A DNA stretch of 64,000 nucleotides from Rhabdothermincola sp036846205 (lineage in GTDB: Bacteria; Actinomycetota; Acidimicrobiia; Acidimicrobiales; Acidimicrobilacustridaceae): positions 18,978 through 82,977 of the forward strand of contig NZ_DAIUCK010000001.1 in NCBI RefSeq assembly GCF_036846205.1, written 5' to 3'. Made by a program: the position numbers and the translations under genes. Below the pieces are notes generated by a model. It did not search any database and was not told the origin of the DNA. It saw nothing but the letters and a program-made list of their open reading frames with translations. Positions 25,313-32,652 of the stretch are shown here, piece after piece. The first letter of the stretch is position 1. The number at the start of each line of letters is the position of its first letter.

Positions 25313-25723
25313 ATGAGCCCCGACGAGCAGGATGCCGCCGAACAACTCGACGATGAGACCGTCGACGCGGCCGACTACCCGCCAGAACAGCCACTCGGCG
25401 TGGAGGAGTTCGGGGTCACCGCCGTGGAGGAGGAAGGTCGCGAGTCCGTCGTCCAGCGCGACCGTCGCGAGGATCACCGGGCCGATCTGCGCGAGCCCCC
25501 GCCGCCGGTCGCAGACATGATCGAGCCCGACATGACCGATGCACCCGGGCTCACTGACGACACGGCGGAGCTCGTGGCCGACCGGGCCGACGAGCCGGAC
25601 ATCCTCTCGGCGGAGGAAGCCGCCATGCACCTCCTCGAGGAGTCGAGCGACCGCGACGTCGAAGGACTCCCGGGCGAGGATCTCGACACCAGCAGCGACC
25701 CGGTCGAGTCCACCGACAACTGA
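25313..25723 (+). CDS. DUF5709 family acidic protein
   Basis: A 136-residue highly acidic soluble protein of the actinobacterial DUF5709 type: DYPPEQPLGVEEFGVTAVEEEGRESVVQRDRREDHRAD, with further Asp/Glu-rich blocks to the end. No membrane segment or cysteine. Function unknown. The ATG at 25313 begins the conserved part and lies directly downstream of a SigF-type promoter-like element. It diverges from the DUF3040 gene and converges on the sigma factor gene. Confidence 0.75.
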   Translation: MSPDEQDAAEQLDDETVDAADYPPEQPLGVEEFGVTAVEEEGRESVVQRDRREDHRADLREPPPPVADMIEPDMTDAPGLTDDTAELVADRADEPDILSAEEAAMHLLEESSDRDVEGLPGEDLDTSSDPVESTDN

Positions 25724-25732
25724 CTTCCACCT

Positions 25733-25752
25733 GGGCGCGGGGGACAGCGCCC
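25733..25752. terminator. Hairpin between converging genes
   Basis: GGGCGC at 25733-25738 pairs with GCGCCC at 25747-25752 around an 8-nt loop, 10 bp after the DUF5709 stop and 37 bp beyond the sigma gene stop. Modest stem and no T-tract; a terminator for either strand is plausible from position. Confidence 0.35.
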
Positions 25753-25789
25753 GGGCGACGAGGACAACGAGGGTCCGCCAGGCCGTCAT

Positions 25790-26527
25790 TCACCGTTCCT
25801 GGGGCGCGATCCGAGACCGTAGCCGTATCAGGCTCCGCCGCAGGATCCGCGACAGGTAGGACTGGCTCACCCCGATCCGATCGGCGATCTCCTGTTGACC
25901 CAGGCCTTCGACGAACCGGAGGTAGATCACGGTCCGCTCGCGTTCGGGCAACCCGTCGAGCACCTGGTCAAGCACGAGACGATGGTCGGTCGCCGCGAAA
26001 CCCGGGTCGAGGTGCGCCAGCGGCCGTTTCAACTCACGGCTCACCCCGTCCGCGAAGCTCACCGTCTCGTCCAGGCTGGCCGTCTGGTGCGCTGCGCCTG
26101 CTTCGAGGGCCTCGAGGATGCGGTCCTCGTCGACCCGCAACTCGGCTGCCAGCTCCGGAACCGTCGGGGACCTTCCCAGGCGCTGCGTCAGCGCGTCGAT
26201 CGATGACCGCAGCTCGAGGTGCAACTCTTGGGCCCGCCTCGGCGGGCGTACGAGCCAGGTTCGATCTCGGAAGTAGCGCTTCAGTTCGCCTTCGATCGTG
26301 CGGCTGGCGAACGTGGCAAACGAGACCCCCAACGACGGGTCGAAGCGCTCGACCGCGTGAAGGATCGCCAGCAACGCGATCTGGCGGAGGTCATCGTCAG
26401 GTATGCCCCGGCGCGAGTACCGGCGAACGAAGAACTCCGCCAGGCCGCGATGCGCCTCGATGAGACGGTTGCGCAGTGCACGCTGGCGCGTGCGGTGGTA
26501 CTCGACGAACAGGTCCTCAAGGCTCAC
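25790..26527 (-). CDS. SigB/SigF/SigG-family RNA polymerase sigma factor
   Basis: A 245-residue alternative sigma factor with regions 2, 3 and 4 but no region 1.1. Region 2: LIEAHRGLAEFFVRRYSRRGIPDDDLRQIALLAI, then FDPSLGVSFATFASRTIEGELKRYFRDRTWLVRPPRR. Region 3: LTQRLGRSPTVPELAAELRVDEDRILEALEA. Region 4 helix-turn-helix: GLGQQEIADRIGVSQSYLSRILRRSLIRLR. This is the layout of the SigB/SigF stress and sporulation group, which is controlled by anti-sigma kinases and PP2C phosphatases; both partner types lie just downstream on the other strand. GTG start, weak ribosome site. Divergent from the phosphatase gene. Confidence 0.9.
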   Translation of the reverse strand: MSLEDLFVEYHRTRQRALRNRLIEAHRGLAEFFVRRYSRRGIPDDDLRQIALLAILHAVERFDPSLGVSFATFASRTIEGELKRYFRDRTWLVRPPRRAQELHLELRSSIDALTQRLGRSPTVPELAAELRVDEDRILEALEAGAAHQTASLDETVSFADGVSRELKRPLAHLDPGFAATDHRLVLDQVLDGLPERERTVIYLRFVEGLGQQEIADRIGVSQSYLSRILRRSLIRLRSRIAPQER

Positions 26528-26868
26528 GTCAGGACTTCTCTGAGCTGCTGCCGTCAGCGGGCGAGGCTCACGAGCACGCTCCCACCCGCTGCCTGGACAT
26601 GAGGCCGCCTCTACCCCACCCGCCCAGCGCTAGTACCCGCCCGAAGCGCGAGCGGCATGCTCAGCCAGACAGGTGGGTGCGCGAGTGGGTGTTCTGACTG
26701 ATCCGGCAACGGGGTAGTCCCCGGCCGGCAAGGGGGCTGGTGAGGGCCACTCCTCTCGTTCCGGTAGGGCCGCCTCCAGGCGGTCATGCTCCGCCCACCC
26801 TCACCGGCTCCCTTCGTCGTGCCCCGGGAGCCGCGCGGCGGAACGGGCATCGGGTTCCTAGACTCACG
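26528..26868. other. Divergent intergenic region, sigma factor / phosphatase
   Basis: A 344-bp region without a supported gene. It holds a SigF-type element (26691-26717), a CGGGG/CCCCG hairpin over its -10 (26710-26723), a CCGCC/GGCGG hairpin (26770-26783), and minus-strand GGGTAC and GGGTAG boxes (complements of 26633-26638 and 26611-26616) without convincing -35 partners. A TAGACT (26859-26864) lies 4 bp before the tandem GTG starts of the phosphatase. The open frame upstream to 26740 has poor GC at third positions and an AGA codon, so I do not count it as coding. Confidence 0.5.
26691..26717 (+). promoter_or_regulatory. Candidate SigF-type promoter, SpoIIE phosphatase gene
   Basis: GTTC at 26691-26694, a 17-bp spacer and GGGTAG at 26712-26717. 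It would give a leader of about 145 nt to the preferred start and would let the sigma factor encoded divergently control its own activating phosphatase. A second, leaderless-type -10 (TAGACT, 26859-26864) lies next to the start. Confidence 0.5.
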
Positions 26869-26871
26869 GTG

Positions 26872-29427
26872 GTGACCGGCTCCGACGACCTGGCCGACCT
26901 GGCAACGGCGTCGCGGGCGATCGCCGAGACCGAGACGCTCGACGAGCTGATCGGGGTCGTCGCCGAGCTGGCCCGGGAGCTCATCGGTTCCCGCGAGGCC
27001 GAGGTCCGATACCTCACGGACGGATCCACAACCCGGCACCCCTCCCCCATCGGGCCCCGAGAGCCCGGAGGGGAGCCCGTTCTCGAAGCACCGCTACTGC
27101 GGGGAGACGGCACGTGCATGGGCGTGATCCGCCTCGCCGGCAAGCGCGACCGGTCGGCGTGGTTCTCTCCGGATGACGAACGCCTGCTCACCATGCTGGG
27201 GCAGATCGCCTCGGCCACGATCAGTCACGTCGAGCTCCTCGAACGTGAGCGCCGGACGCGTCGAGAGCTCGAACGCGAGCGGCGCATCGTCGAGTCGCTC
27301 TGGGCGGTCGGGCAGACGATCAGCCGCCAGCTCGACCTCCACGAGATCATCCAGATGGCCACCGACGCCGCCACGACCCTCACGGGCGCGGCGTCCGGTG
27401 CCTTCTTCTTCCGCGGAGATGACGCGCCACCTGAGCCGACCCTCTCGACAGGCGCAGCGGCGCTGGTCGGGGCCCCCGACCCGGCCTGGATGACCCCGCT
27501 GCTCGCCGAGGTCTTCACCACCGATGGGCTCGTCTGCTACGAGGACGTCACGGCCTCGCCACCGGACGGCTCGGCGGCGCCCGACCAGGAATCGTCCGGG
27601 GACCCGCGGGTTCGGAGCTTTCTCGGCGTGCCCGTCAGCCTCGCGGACGGGACCGTCGTGGGAGCGGTCGTGCTCTGGCACGTCGAGCCCGGCCGATTCA
27701 CGCGCGACGACCAGCGACTCGCGATCGGGATCAGCCGCCAGGCGGCGGTGGCCATCGCCAACGCTCGGTCCCTCGAAGCCGAACGGGTCCTCGCGAACGA
27801 GCTCCGGCGGGCCCACACCCATCTCGAGGTCGCGCTCGCCGCCGCGAAGGCCGGGAACTGGACCTGGAACATGGCCACCGGTGAGGTCTCGTGGTCGCCG
27901 GTGCTCGAAGCGATCTACGGCTTCGAGCCAGGCTCGTTCCCCGGGACCTTCGAGGCCTACGTGGAGCGGATCCATCCGGACCACCGCGCCGCGGCCATCG
28001 AAGCGATCGAGCGCGCGGTGGCGGAGCCGCGCACCTTCGAGTATCGCTACCCGATCGTTCGGCTCGACGGGCACCTGCGCTGGCTCGAAGGGGCAGGGCA
28101 GCCGATCCTCGACGAGTCCGGAGCGCTCACCGGCATGGCTGGCGTCTGCTCGGACATCACCGACCGGGTGCACAGCGAGCGCCGAACGCGTGCCGAGCTG
28201 GCGGTGACCAAGGTCCTCGCCGAGAAGCCACCGATCGTCGACACGCTCCCGCTCATCCTCGAAGCCATCGGTGAGCACCTCGGGTGGGACCTCACCCAGC
28301 TCTGGCTCGAGCGCGAGGCAGGCTCACTGGTTCGCGAGCACGGCTGGACCTCCTCCCCGGATGCGTACGCCTCCTTCGTGAAGGCCTCCGAGCAGGTCCA
28401 CTTCACCCGGGGGACGGGCCTCCCGGGGCAGGTGTGGGAATCCGGTCGCATGGAGACCGTGACCGATGTCAGCCGCGATCCCACCTTCCTCCGCGCACCC
28501 GCAGCGCTGGCAGCCGGGCTCCGTGGCGGGGTCGCCTACCCGATCCATGTCGCCGGCGAACTGGTGGGAGTCCTGGAGTGCTACCGCCGAGCCCCGCTCG
28601 ACGAGGCGCTGGAGCTGCTGAGCGCGATGTCCACCATCGCCACCCAGCTCGGCCAGTTCCTCGGCCGCATCCGAGCCGAGACGGCTCGACGCGAGCTGTT
28701 CGAGGAGCGGAGCCGGGTGGCACGGGTCCTCCAGCAGAGCCTGCTCCCTCCCCGGTTGCCCGAGATCCCAGGGCTGTCGCTCGCAGCGCGCTACCGGCCG
28801 GGCAGCGAAGAGGTCGGTGGCGATTTCTACGACCTGTTCCCGCTGGCCGAGGACGAATGGGGTCTGTCCATCGGCGACGTCTGCGGGAAGGGTCCCGAGG
28901 CCGCGACGCTCACGGCTCTGGCCCGGCATGGCATGCACACCGCCTCGATCATGAACCGCTCCCCGGCGAGCGTGCTGACGGCGTTGAACGACTCCCTGCG
29001 GGGCACCGACCCCACCGGCCGGTTCTGCTCGGCCGTGCTGGCTCGGCTGGCCGTGGGATCGGGCGGGCTGCGGGTTCGCTGGGCGTCGGCCGGCCACCCG
29101 CCGCTCCTGGTCTCCCAGGGCGGCGGCCCCCTCCGTGCGCTGACGGCCAAGGGAACGCTCCTCGGCGTGTTCGAGGACATCCGCCTCGACGAGCGCGAGC
29201 TCCTCCTCGGGCCCGGTGATCTCATGGTCCTCTACACCGATGGCATCACCGAAGCCCGGCGGGGTGACGAGTTCTTCGGCCTCGACGGACTGCGGGAGGC
29301 CGTCGAGGCGAGCAGGGGTGAGAGCGTGGAGGCGATCGCGGAAGGCGTCATCGCCGCGGTGGAGGCGTTCGACGCCTCAGCGGATCGGGACGACCTCGCG
29401 CTCGTCGTGGTCGGCGTGCCTGAGTGA
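26872..29427 (+). CDS. GAF/PAS sensor PP2C (SpoIIE/RsbU-type) phosphatase
   Basis: An 851-residue cytoplasmic signal-integrating Ser/Thr phosphatase. Order: GAF domain (about 5-120), coiled linker, second GAF (about 140-300), PAS domain with flanking PAC (about 320-440: AAKAGNWTWNMATGEVSWSPVLEAIYGFEPG to GVCSDITDR), third GAF (about 450-600) and a C-terminal SpoIIE domain (about 620-850). The last carries metal-binding EVGGDFYDLFPL, IGDVCGKGPEAATLTAL and LYTDGITEARRGDEFFG. In partner switching such enzymes dephosphorylate an anti-anti-sigma factor and so release sigma. GTG 26872 (or 26869) follows a TAGACT -10 and suggests leaderless translation; no membrane segment. Confidence 0.9.
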   Translation: MTGSDDLADLATASRAIAETETLDELIGVVAELARELIGSREAEVRYLTDGSTTRHPSPIGPREPGGEPVLEAPLLRGDGTCMGVIRLAGKRDRSAWFSPDDERLLTMLGQIASATISHVELLERERRTRRELERERRIVESLWAVGQTISRQLDLHEIIQMATDAATTLTGAASGAFFFRGDDAPPEPTLSTGAAALVGAPDPAWMTPLLAEVFTTDGLVCYEDVTASPPDGSAAPDQESSGDPRVRSFLGVPVSLADGTVVGAVVLWHVEPGRFTRDDQRLAIGISRQAAVAIANARSLEAERVLANELRRAHTHLEVALAAAKAGNWTWNMATGEVSWSPVLEAIYGFEPGSFPGTFEAYVERIHPDHRAAAIEAIERAVAEPRTFEYRYPIVRLDGHLRWLEGAGQPILDESGALTGMAGVCSDITDRVHSERRTRAELAVTKVLAEKPPIVDTLPLILEAIGEHLGWDLTQLWLEREAGSLVREHGWTSSPDAYASFVKASEQVHFTRGTGLPGQVWESGRMETVTDVSRDPTFLRAPAALAAGLRGGVAYPIHVAGELVGVLECYRRAPLDEALELLSAMSTIATQLGQFLGRIRAETARRELFEERSRVARVLQQSLLPPRLPEIPGLSLAARYRPGSEEVGGDFYDLFPLAEDEWGLSIGDVCGKGPEAATLTALARHGMHTASIMNRSPASVLTALNDSLRGTDPTGRFCSAVLARLAVGSGGLRVRWASAGHPPLLVSQGGGPLRALTAKGTLLGVFEDIRLDERELLLGPGDLMVLYTDGITEARRGDEFFGLDGLREAVEASRGESVEAIAEGVIAAVEAFDASADRDDLALVVVGVPE

Positions 29428-29444
29428 GTTCCCCACCGTCGATC

Positions 29445-29490
29445 GGCGGGGAGCCCCGCCTGGCCCGGGACCCGCTCGGGACCGGTCCCG
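29445..29490 (+). terminator. Hairpin cluster after phosphatase gene
   Basis: GGCGGG/CCCGCC (29445-29450, 29455-29460) begins 18 bp after the phosphatase stop. It is followed by the 14-bp perfect palindrome CGGGACCGGTCCCG at 29477-29490. Together they probably end the phosphatase transcript. No T-tract. Confidence 0.4.
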
Positions 29491-29560
29491 GCCAGCCAGC
29501 CCTGAAGCGGGTCCCTGGTCACATCCGGCTTCCGAGGCGACGGCAGCACCGAGACGAACC

Positions 29561-29623
29561 TAGAGTTCCCGTCCGGAGCTGGCCCTCGGCGGCCAGCCGT
29601 GGGGCATGGCCCGGAAGGCCATG
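29561..29623 (+). promoter_or_regulatory. Promoter and two-hairpin leader of the RsbW-like gene
   Basis: A -10-like TAGAGT at 29561-29566 predicts a start near 29573. The roughly 68-nt leader then holds two perfect 7-bp hairpins: GCTGGCC/GGCCAGC at 29578-29584 and 29591-29597 (6-nt loop), and CATGGCC/GGCCATG at 29605-29611 and 29617-29623 (5-nt loop). No Shine-Dalgarno sequence is visible before ATG 29641. Confidence 0.4.
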
Positions 29624-29640
29624 ACACCGGTTCGATCGAC

Positions 29641-30075
29641 ATGACCACGACACCGAGGCGGTTCGAAGCCCATTTTCCGCCCGATCTCGGTAGCGCGCGG
29701 GCCGCGCGCCGTTTCGTGCTCTCGGTCATGGGGCGCGATCACGGGACCGAGGATGAGGTTGAGCTGATGGTGTCCGAGCTGGCCTCGAACGTGATTCTGC
29801 ACGCCTGTACGCCGTTCACGATCCGGGTCGATCACGATGAGGTCAACCACGTGCTTCGGGTCGAATGCCATGACGGAGCGCGGACACTGCCCGTCTTGAA
29901 GGGCTACGCCCCCCGAGCGGTGACCGGGCGAGGTCTGCAGATCATCGATCACCTCGCCGACCGGTGGGGTGTCGAGGTGGACCACGAGGGCAAGACCGTG
30001 TGGTTCGAGGTCGGGCTGGGCGGATGCTCCGGATCACCTCCCGACGATCCGGTCCACAACGGCGATCGCGCCTGA
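29641..30075 (+). CDS. RsbW-like anti-sigma factor / HATPase kinase
   Basis: A 144-residue GHKL ATPase-fold protein of the RsbW/SpoIIAB-like type (HATPase_c_2). N-box: LMVSELASNVILHA. G1-like box: ECHDGARTLPVL. G2-like box: VTGRGLQIIDHLADRWGVEVDHEGKTVWFEV. Such proteins bind and silence a sigma factor and phosphorylate an anti-anti-sigma partner. Encoded just after the PP2C phosphatase and near the sigma gene, it is the obvious anti-sigma candidate. No STAS-domain antagonist is encoded anywhere in this window. The ATG starts at the conserved N-terminus; the leader lacks a ribosome site. Confidence 0.82.
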   Translation: MTTTPRRFEAHFPPDLGSARAARRFVLSVMGRDHGTEDEVELMVSELASNVILHACTPFTIRVDHDEVNHVLRVECHDGARTLPVLKGYAPRAVTGRGLQIIDHLADRWGVEVDHEGKTVWFEVGLGGCSGSPPDDPVHNGDRA

Positions 30076-30174
30076 CCCTGCGCGCTCCCATCGCACATCC
30101 CGCCTCCCCGCTCGCCCTCCGTAGCCACCCTCGGCTCTGCCTCCCCGAAACCCGGCGCCCTGGCACCGAAGGGC

Positions 30175-30200
30175 GAGTCAGGCTGCAAGGCCCTGGGTAG
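30175..30200 (+). promoter_or_regulatory. Weak SigF-type promoter candidate, DUF5658 gene
   Basis: GAGT at 30175-30178, 16 bp, then GGGTAG at 30195-30200, ending 10 bp before the GTG start. The -35 matches only GNNT. Listed because spacing and position repeat those of the neighbouring stronger elements. Confidence 0.3.
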
Positions 30201-30210
30201 GACCGACAAC

Positions 30211-30546
30211 GTGGAAGCGGGTTCGGCCATCGAGCGGGCACACCGGGCCTACGTCGCCGCGGCGGCGGTGCTCGTCGTGCTGAACGTGGCCGACGTGGGG
30301 CTCACACGGGCAGCGATCGAGGCCGGCGCATCGGAGCTCAACCCGATCTCACGTTCGTTCATCGAGCACGGCGCTCTCGCCTACGCCATCAAGTTCGCGG
30401 TTCCGGCGTCGGTGTTACTGATCGCGTTGCGTCGCCGGGCGCGAGCTCGCATCGACGTCATCCACGTGGCAGCGATCTGGACGATCGTCGGGATCTACCT
30501 GATGGTCGTCTTCATCAATGCCGTCACGTGGGCTCACCTGCGCTGA
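30211..30546 (+). CDS. DUF5658 family membrane protein
   Basis: A 111-residue protein with three membrane helices and the DUF5658 pattern LNVADVGLTRAAIEAGASELNPISRSFI, then YAIKFAVPASVLLIALRRR and IYLMVVFINAVTWAHL. Function unknown. The GTG start follows a GGGTAG box closely and no ribosome site is seen, consistent with a leaderless transcript. Confidence 0.75.
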   Translation: MEAGSAIERAHRAYVAAAAVLVVLNVADVGLTRAAIEAGASELNPISRSFIEHGALAYAIKFAVPASVLLIALRRRARARIDVIHVAAIWTIVGIYLMVVFINAVTWAHLR

Positions 30547-30566
30547 GTGTCCCGAACGGAGAAGGC

Positions 30567-30586
30567 TCGCCCTCGGCCCCGGGCGA
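30567..30586. terminator. Hairpin between converging genes
   Basis: TCGCCC at 30567-30572 pairs with GGGCGA at 30581-30586 (8-nt loop) in the 43-bp gap between DUF5658 and the FemAB/GNAT-like gene, which converge. Position suggests a shared terminator. Confidence 0.35.
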
Positions 30587-30589
30587 TCG

Positions 30590-31633
30590 TCAGGCGAAGT
30601 ACCGGTACAGGAGCGCCCCTGCCCGGGCCGCGATCTCATCGGGCACCCCTGGAGCGGTGAACAGTCCGGTGAGCTCCGCCAGCAGCTCCCCCTCGGCCTT
30701 GTCGATCGAGCAGTCACGGTCGGCGGGCACGTACTGCAGCCGGACGATCTCCCGCTCATCCGTACCGAAGGAACGCTTGAACCGCACCAGGCCGGGTTGG
30801 TCGTCATCGCTGGCCCCGAAGTCGAGGAGCCGACAACCGAGCTCGCAGCCCAGGCGCACGCCCTCCCACACCAGGAGGTTGTTCGGTCGTAGCGGCAACG
30901 CGTCCGGGCGCGAGGCGTTGAACTTGTAGTACAGCGCATCACCGTGGCGGAGGTAGATGGTGGCCGCGATCGGCTCACCGTCGTAGAGCGCGAGGAGCGG
31001 GTACCAGCCCTCGATGGCCCGGAACTGATCTCTCATCGACTCGATGAATCGGTCGGGTTGGGCGAGCAGGCCGTACTTGTGCCGGCGAACGCCCCGGTGC
31101 ATCGCCATGAACGCCGGAATGAACACCTCGTCCGCGACCTGCTTCACCGTCACCCCCAAGCCGATGGCCTTGCGGATCGCACGCCGCACCGACGGCGCGA
31201 ACGCGTCGAAGTGCTTGTGCGGCCCGTCCGTCAAGGTGAGTCCGTGCCACCGGGCACGGCTCGACACGGCGAAGGCCGGGTCGGTGACGACCGTCGGCGA
31301 ACCCAGGGTGCGGATCGTGATGGGTAGACCTCGAGCCATGAGCGCGTCACGCAGCGGAGGCCAGGCGCGCGGGTCGACGAGCAGGGGGGGGCAGACGTCC
31401 GAGAACGGCAGCGAGACCAGGCGCGACGACCGCAGGCCGTCCACCTGCACCCAGGGCACGCCGCCGATCACCTCACCCGACTCGTCGGTCGCCAGTGTCG
31501 CCCTGATCTCGAACCCGTAGGTGTCCGCCAGGACCCGCCCCCATTCCGGTGTGTGGAACAGCATGGCGCCCGCGCGCCCCATCAGGTCGCGCCACCGCGC
31601 ATCCGTGAACGGGTCCACTCCCTCGATCAGCAT
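30590..31633 (-). CDS. FemAB/GNAT-like peptidyl or acyl transferase
   Basis: A 347-residue protein with a double-GNAT arrangement as in FemX/FemAB and BioF2-like acyltransferases: N-terminal FHTPEWGRVLADTYGFEIRATLA, central FDAFAPSVRRAIRKAIGLGVTVKQV, and a C-terminal acceptor part with GWYPLLALYDGEPIAATIYLRHGDALYYKFNASRPDALPLRPNNLLVWEGVRLGCELGCRLLDFGASD. In exopolysaccharide loci such proteins are thought to add aminoacyl or acyl groups to surface polymers. The start is uncertain: ATG 31633 begins the conserved region, ATG 31663 is 30 bp upstream, and neither has a clear ribosome site. Confidence 0.7.
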   Translation of the reverse strand: MLIEGVDPFTDARWRDLMGRAGAMLFHTPEWGRVLADTYGFEIRATLATDESGEVIGGVPWVQVDGLRSSRLVSLPFSDVCPPLLVDPRAWPPLRDALMARGLPITIRTLGSPTVVTDPAFAVSSRARWHGLTLTDGPHKHFDAFAPSVRRAIRKAIGLGVTVKQVADEVFIPAFMAMHRGVRRHKYGLLAQPDRFIESMRDQFRAIEGWYPLLALYDGEPIAATIYLRHGDALYYKFNASRPDALPLRPNNLLVWEGVRLGCELGCRLLDFGASDDDQPGLVRFKRSFGTDEREIVRLQYVPADRDCSIDKAEGELLAELTGLFTAPGVPDEIAARAGALLYRYFA

Positions 31634-31745
31634 CTGCGCTTGCGGTACCCAGCTCCCCCCCACGGCATACAGTTCGCGCGGAAACCGTCACATGCGCTCC
31701 GCGGCGAGACCCGAGCGGGCACCGACACGCCGGCGACAGGCGAGC

Positions 31746-31771
31746 GTTCTGCGCTGGCCCACCACGGGTAG
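31746..31771 (+). promoter_or_regulatory. Candidate SigF-type promoter, phosphoesterase/ATP-grasp operon
   Basis: GTTC at 31746-31749, a 16-bp spacer and GGGTAG at 31766-31771, the same layout as the element at 25274-25299. It would give a leader of about 90 nt to ATG 31870. Confidence 0.5.
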
Positions 31772-31869
31772 TGAGCGGACTCGATGGTGCTGACCTGCTC
31801 ACCGAAGGCCGGACCCCGCTCGCGGCCCGGCCCGTGACGGCGATCGCGCCCCGCAGAGAGCGTTGGCCG

Positions 31870-32652
31870 ATGCGCTACGGGGTCGTCTCGGACATTCACG
31901 GCAACCTCCATGCGCTCCGCGCCGCCGTTGCCACCCTGGAGGGTCGCGGCGTCGACGGGTGGCTGTGCTCCGGTGACATCGTCGGGTACGGCCCAAGCCC
32001 GAACGAGTGCATCGAGATCCTCGCCGGCCTCGGCGCGGCATGCGTGGCCGGGAACCACGACCTCATGGCCCTCGGTCGCCTCCCGGGCGAGCACGCGGGC
32101 CCGCTCGCCCGGCGGTCCACAGACTGGACCCGCTCGCAGTTGAGCGAGGGGTCGAAAACCGCGCTCGACGCTCTGCCACTCTCGATGGACGTGGGTGACG
32201 TGGTGGTGGGCCACGGCTCCCTCGACGACCCGCAGCGGTACGTGCGCTCGGACCGCGAGGCCCGGCGGGAACTCGATCGGGTCTCAGCGAGCGCGGCTCG
32301 GTTCCTGGTGCTCGGCCACACCCACCGCCCGTGGGTGTACAGCACGCAGCGGGGGACCATCCCCCTCCCGACCGGAGGCCCGGCGAGGATCCCACCCGGT
32401 GACCGGGTGCTGGTGAACCCCGGGAGCGTCGGCCAGTCCCGCCAGCGCGAGCCGCGACCGCTGGCCCGGTTCGCCTTGATCGACACCGGCGACCGCTCGG
32501 TCGAGCTCTTCGCCGTCCGTTACGACGTCGAGGGATGCCTCGAAGCACTCACTCGTCACGGCCTGCCCCCCGCCAGCATCCACCTCGAGCCCCGGCTCCC
32601 GCGGGTCTGGTCGCAGCAGGCCCGCCGTTGGTGGCGGGGTGGCCCCGCGTGA
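31870..32652 (+). CDS. Calcineurin-like metallophosphoesterase (YfcE/MJ0936 type)
   Basis: A 260-residue dinuclear-metal phosphoesterase. All core motifs are present: VVSDIHGNLHAL (Asp, His), CSGDIVGYGPSPNECIEIL (Asp), VAGNHDLMAL (Asn, His), VVVGHGSLDDP (His) and LVLGHTHRPWVY (His-x-His), then VLVNPGSVGQSR. The family hydrolyses phosphodiesters or nucleotides; the substrate is unknown. ATG 31870 begins the first metal motif. Its stop overlaps the ATP-grasp start by GTGA. Confidence 0.88.
   Translation: MRYGVVSDIHGNLHALRAAVATLEGRGVDGWLCSGDIVGYGPSPNECIEILAGLGAACVAGNHDLMALGRLPGEHAGPLARRSTDWTRSQLSEGSKTALDALPLSMDVGDVVVGHGSLDDPQRYVRSDREARRELDRVSASAARFLVLGHTHRPWVYSTQRGTIPLPTGGPARIPPGDRVLVNPGSVGQSRQREPRPLARFALIDTGDRSVELFAVRYDVEGCLEALTRHGLPPASIHLEPRLPRVWSQQARRWWRGGPA

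Noticed and set aside
26611..26638. Minus-strand GGGTAG and GGGTAC as promoters of the sigma gene
   Set aside because: No acceptable -35 at 14-17 bp; left only as a note within the intergenic entry.
26740..26871. N-terminal extension of the SpoIIE phosphatase to GTG 26740
   Set aside because: Third-position GC is low, codon use is poor (includes AGA), sequence is Pro/Arg-rich and unconserved-looking; the TAGACT -10 next to GTG 26869/26872 supports the shorter form.
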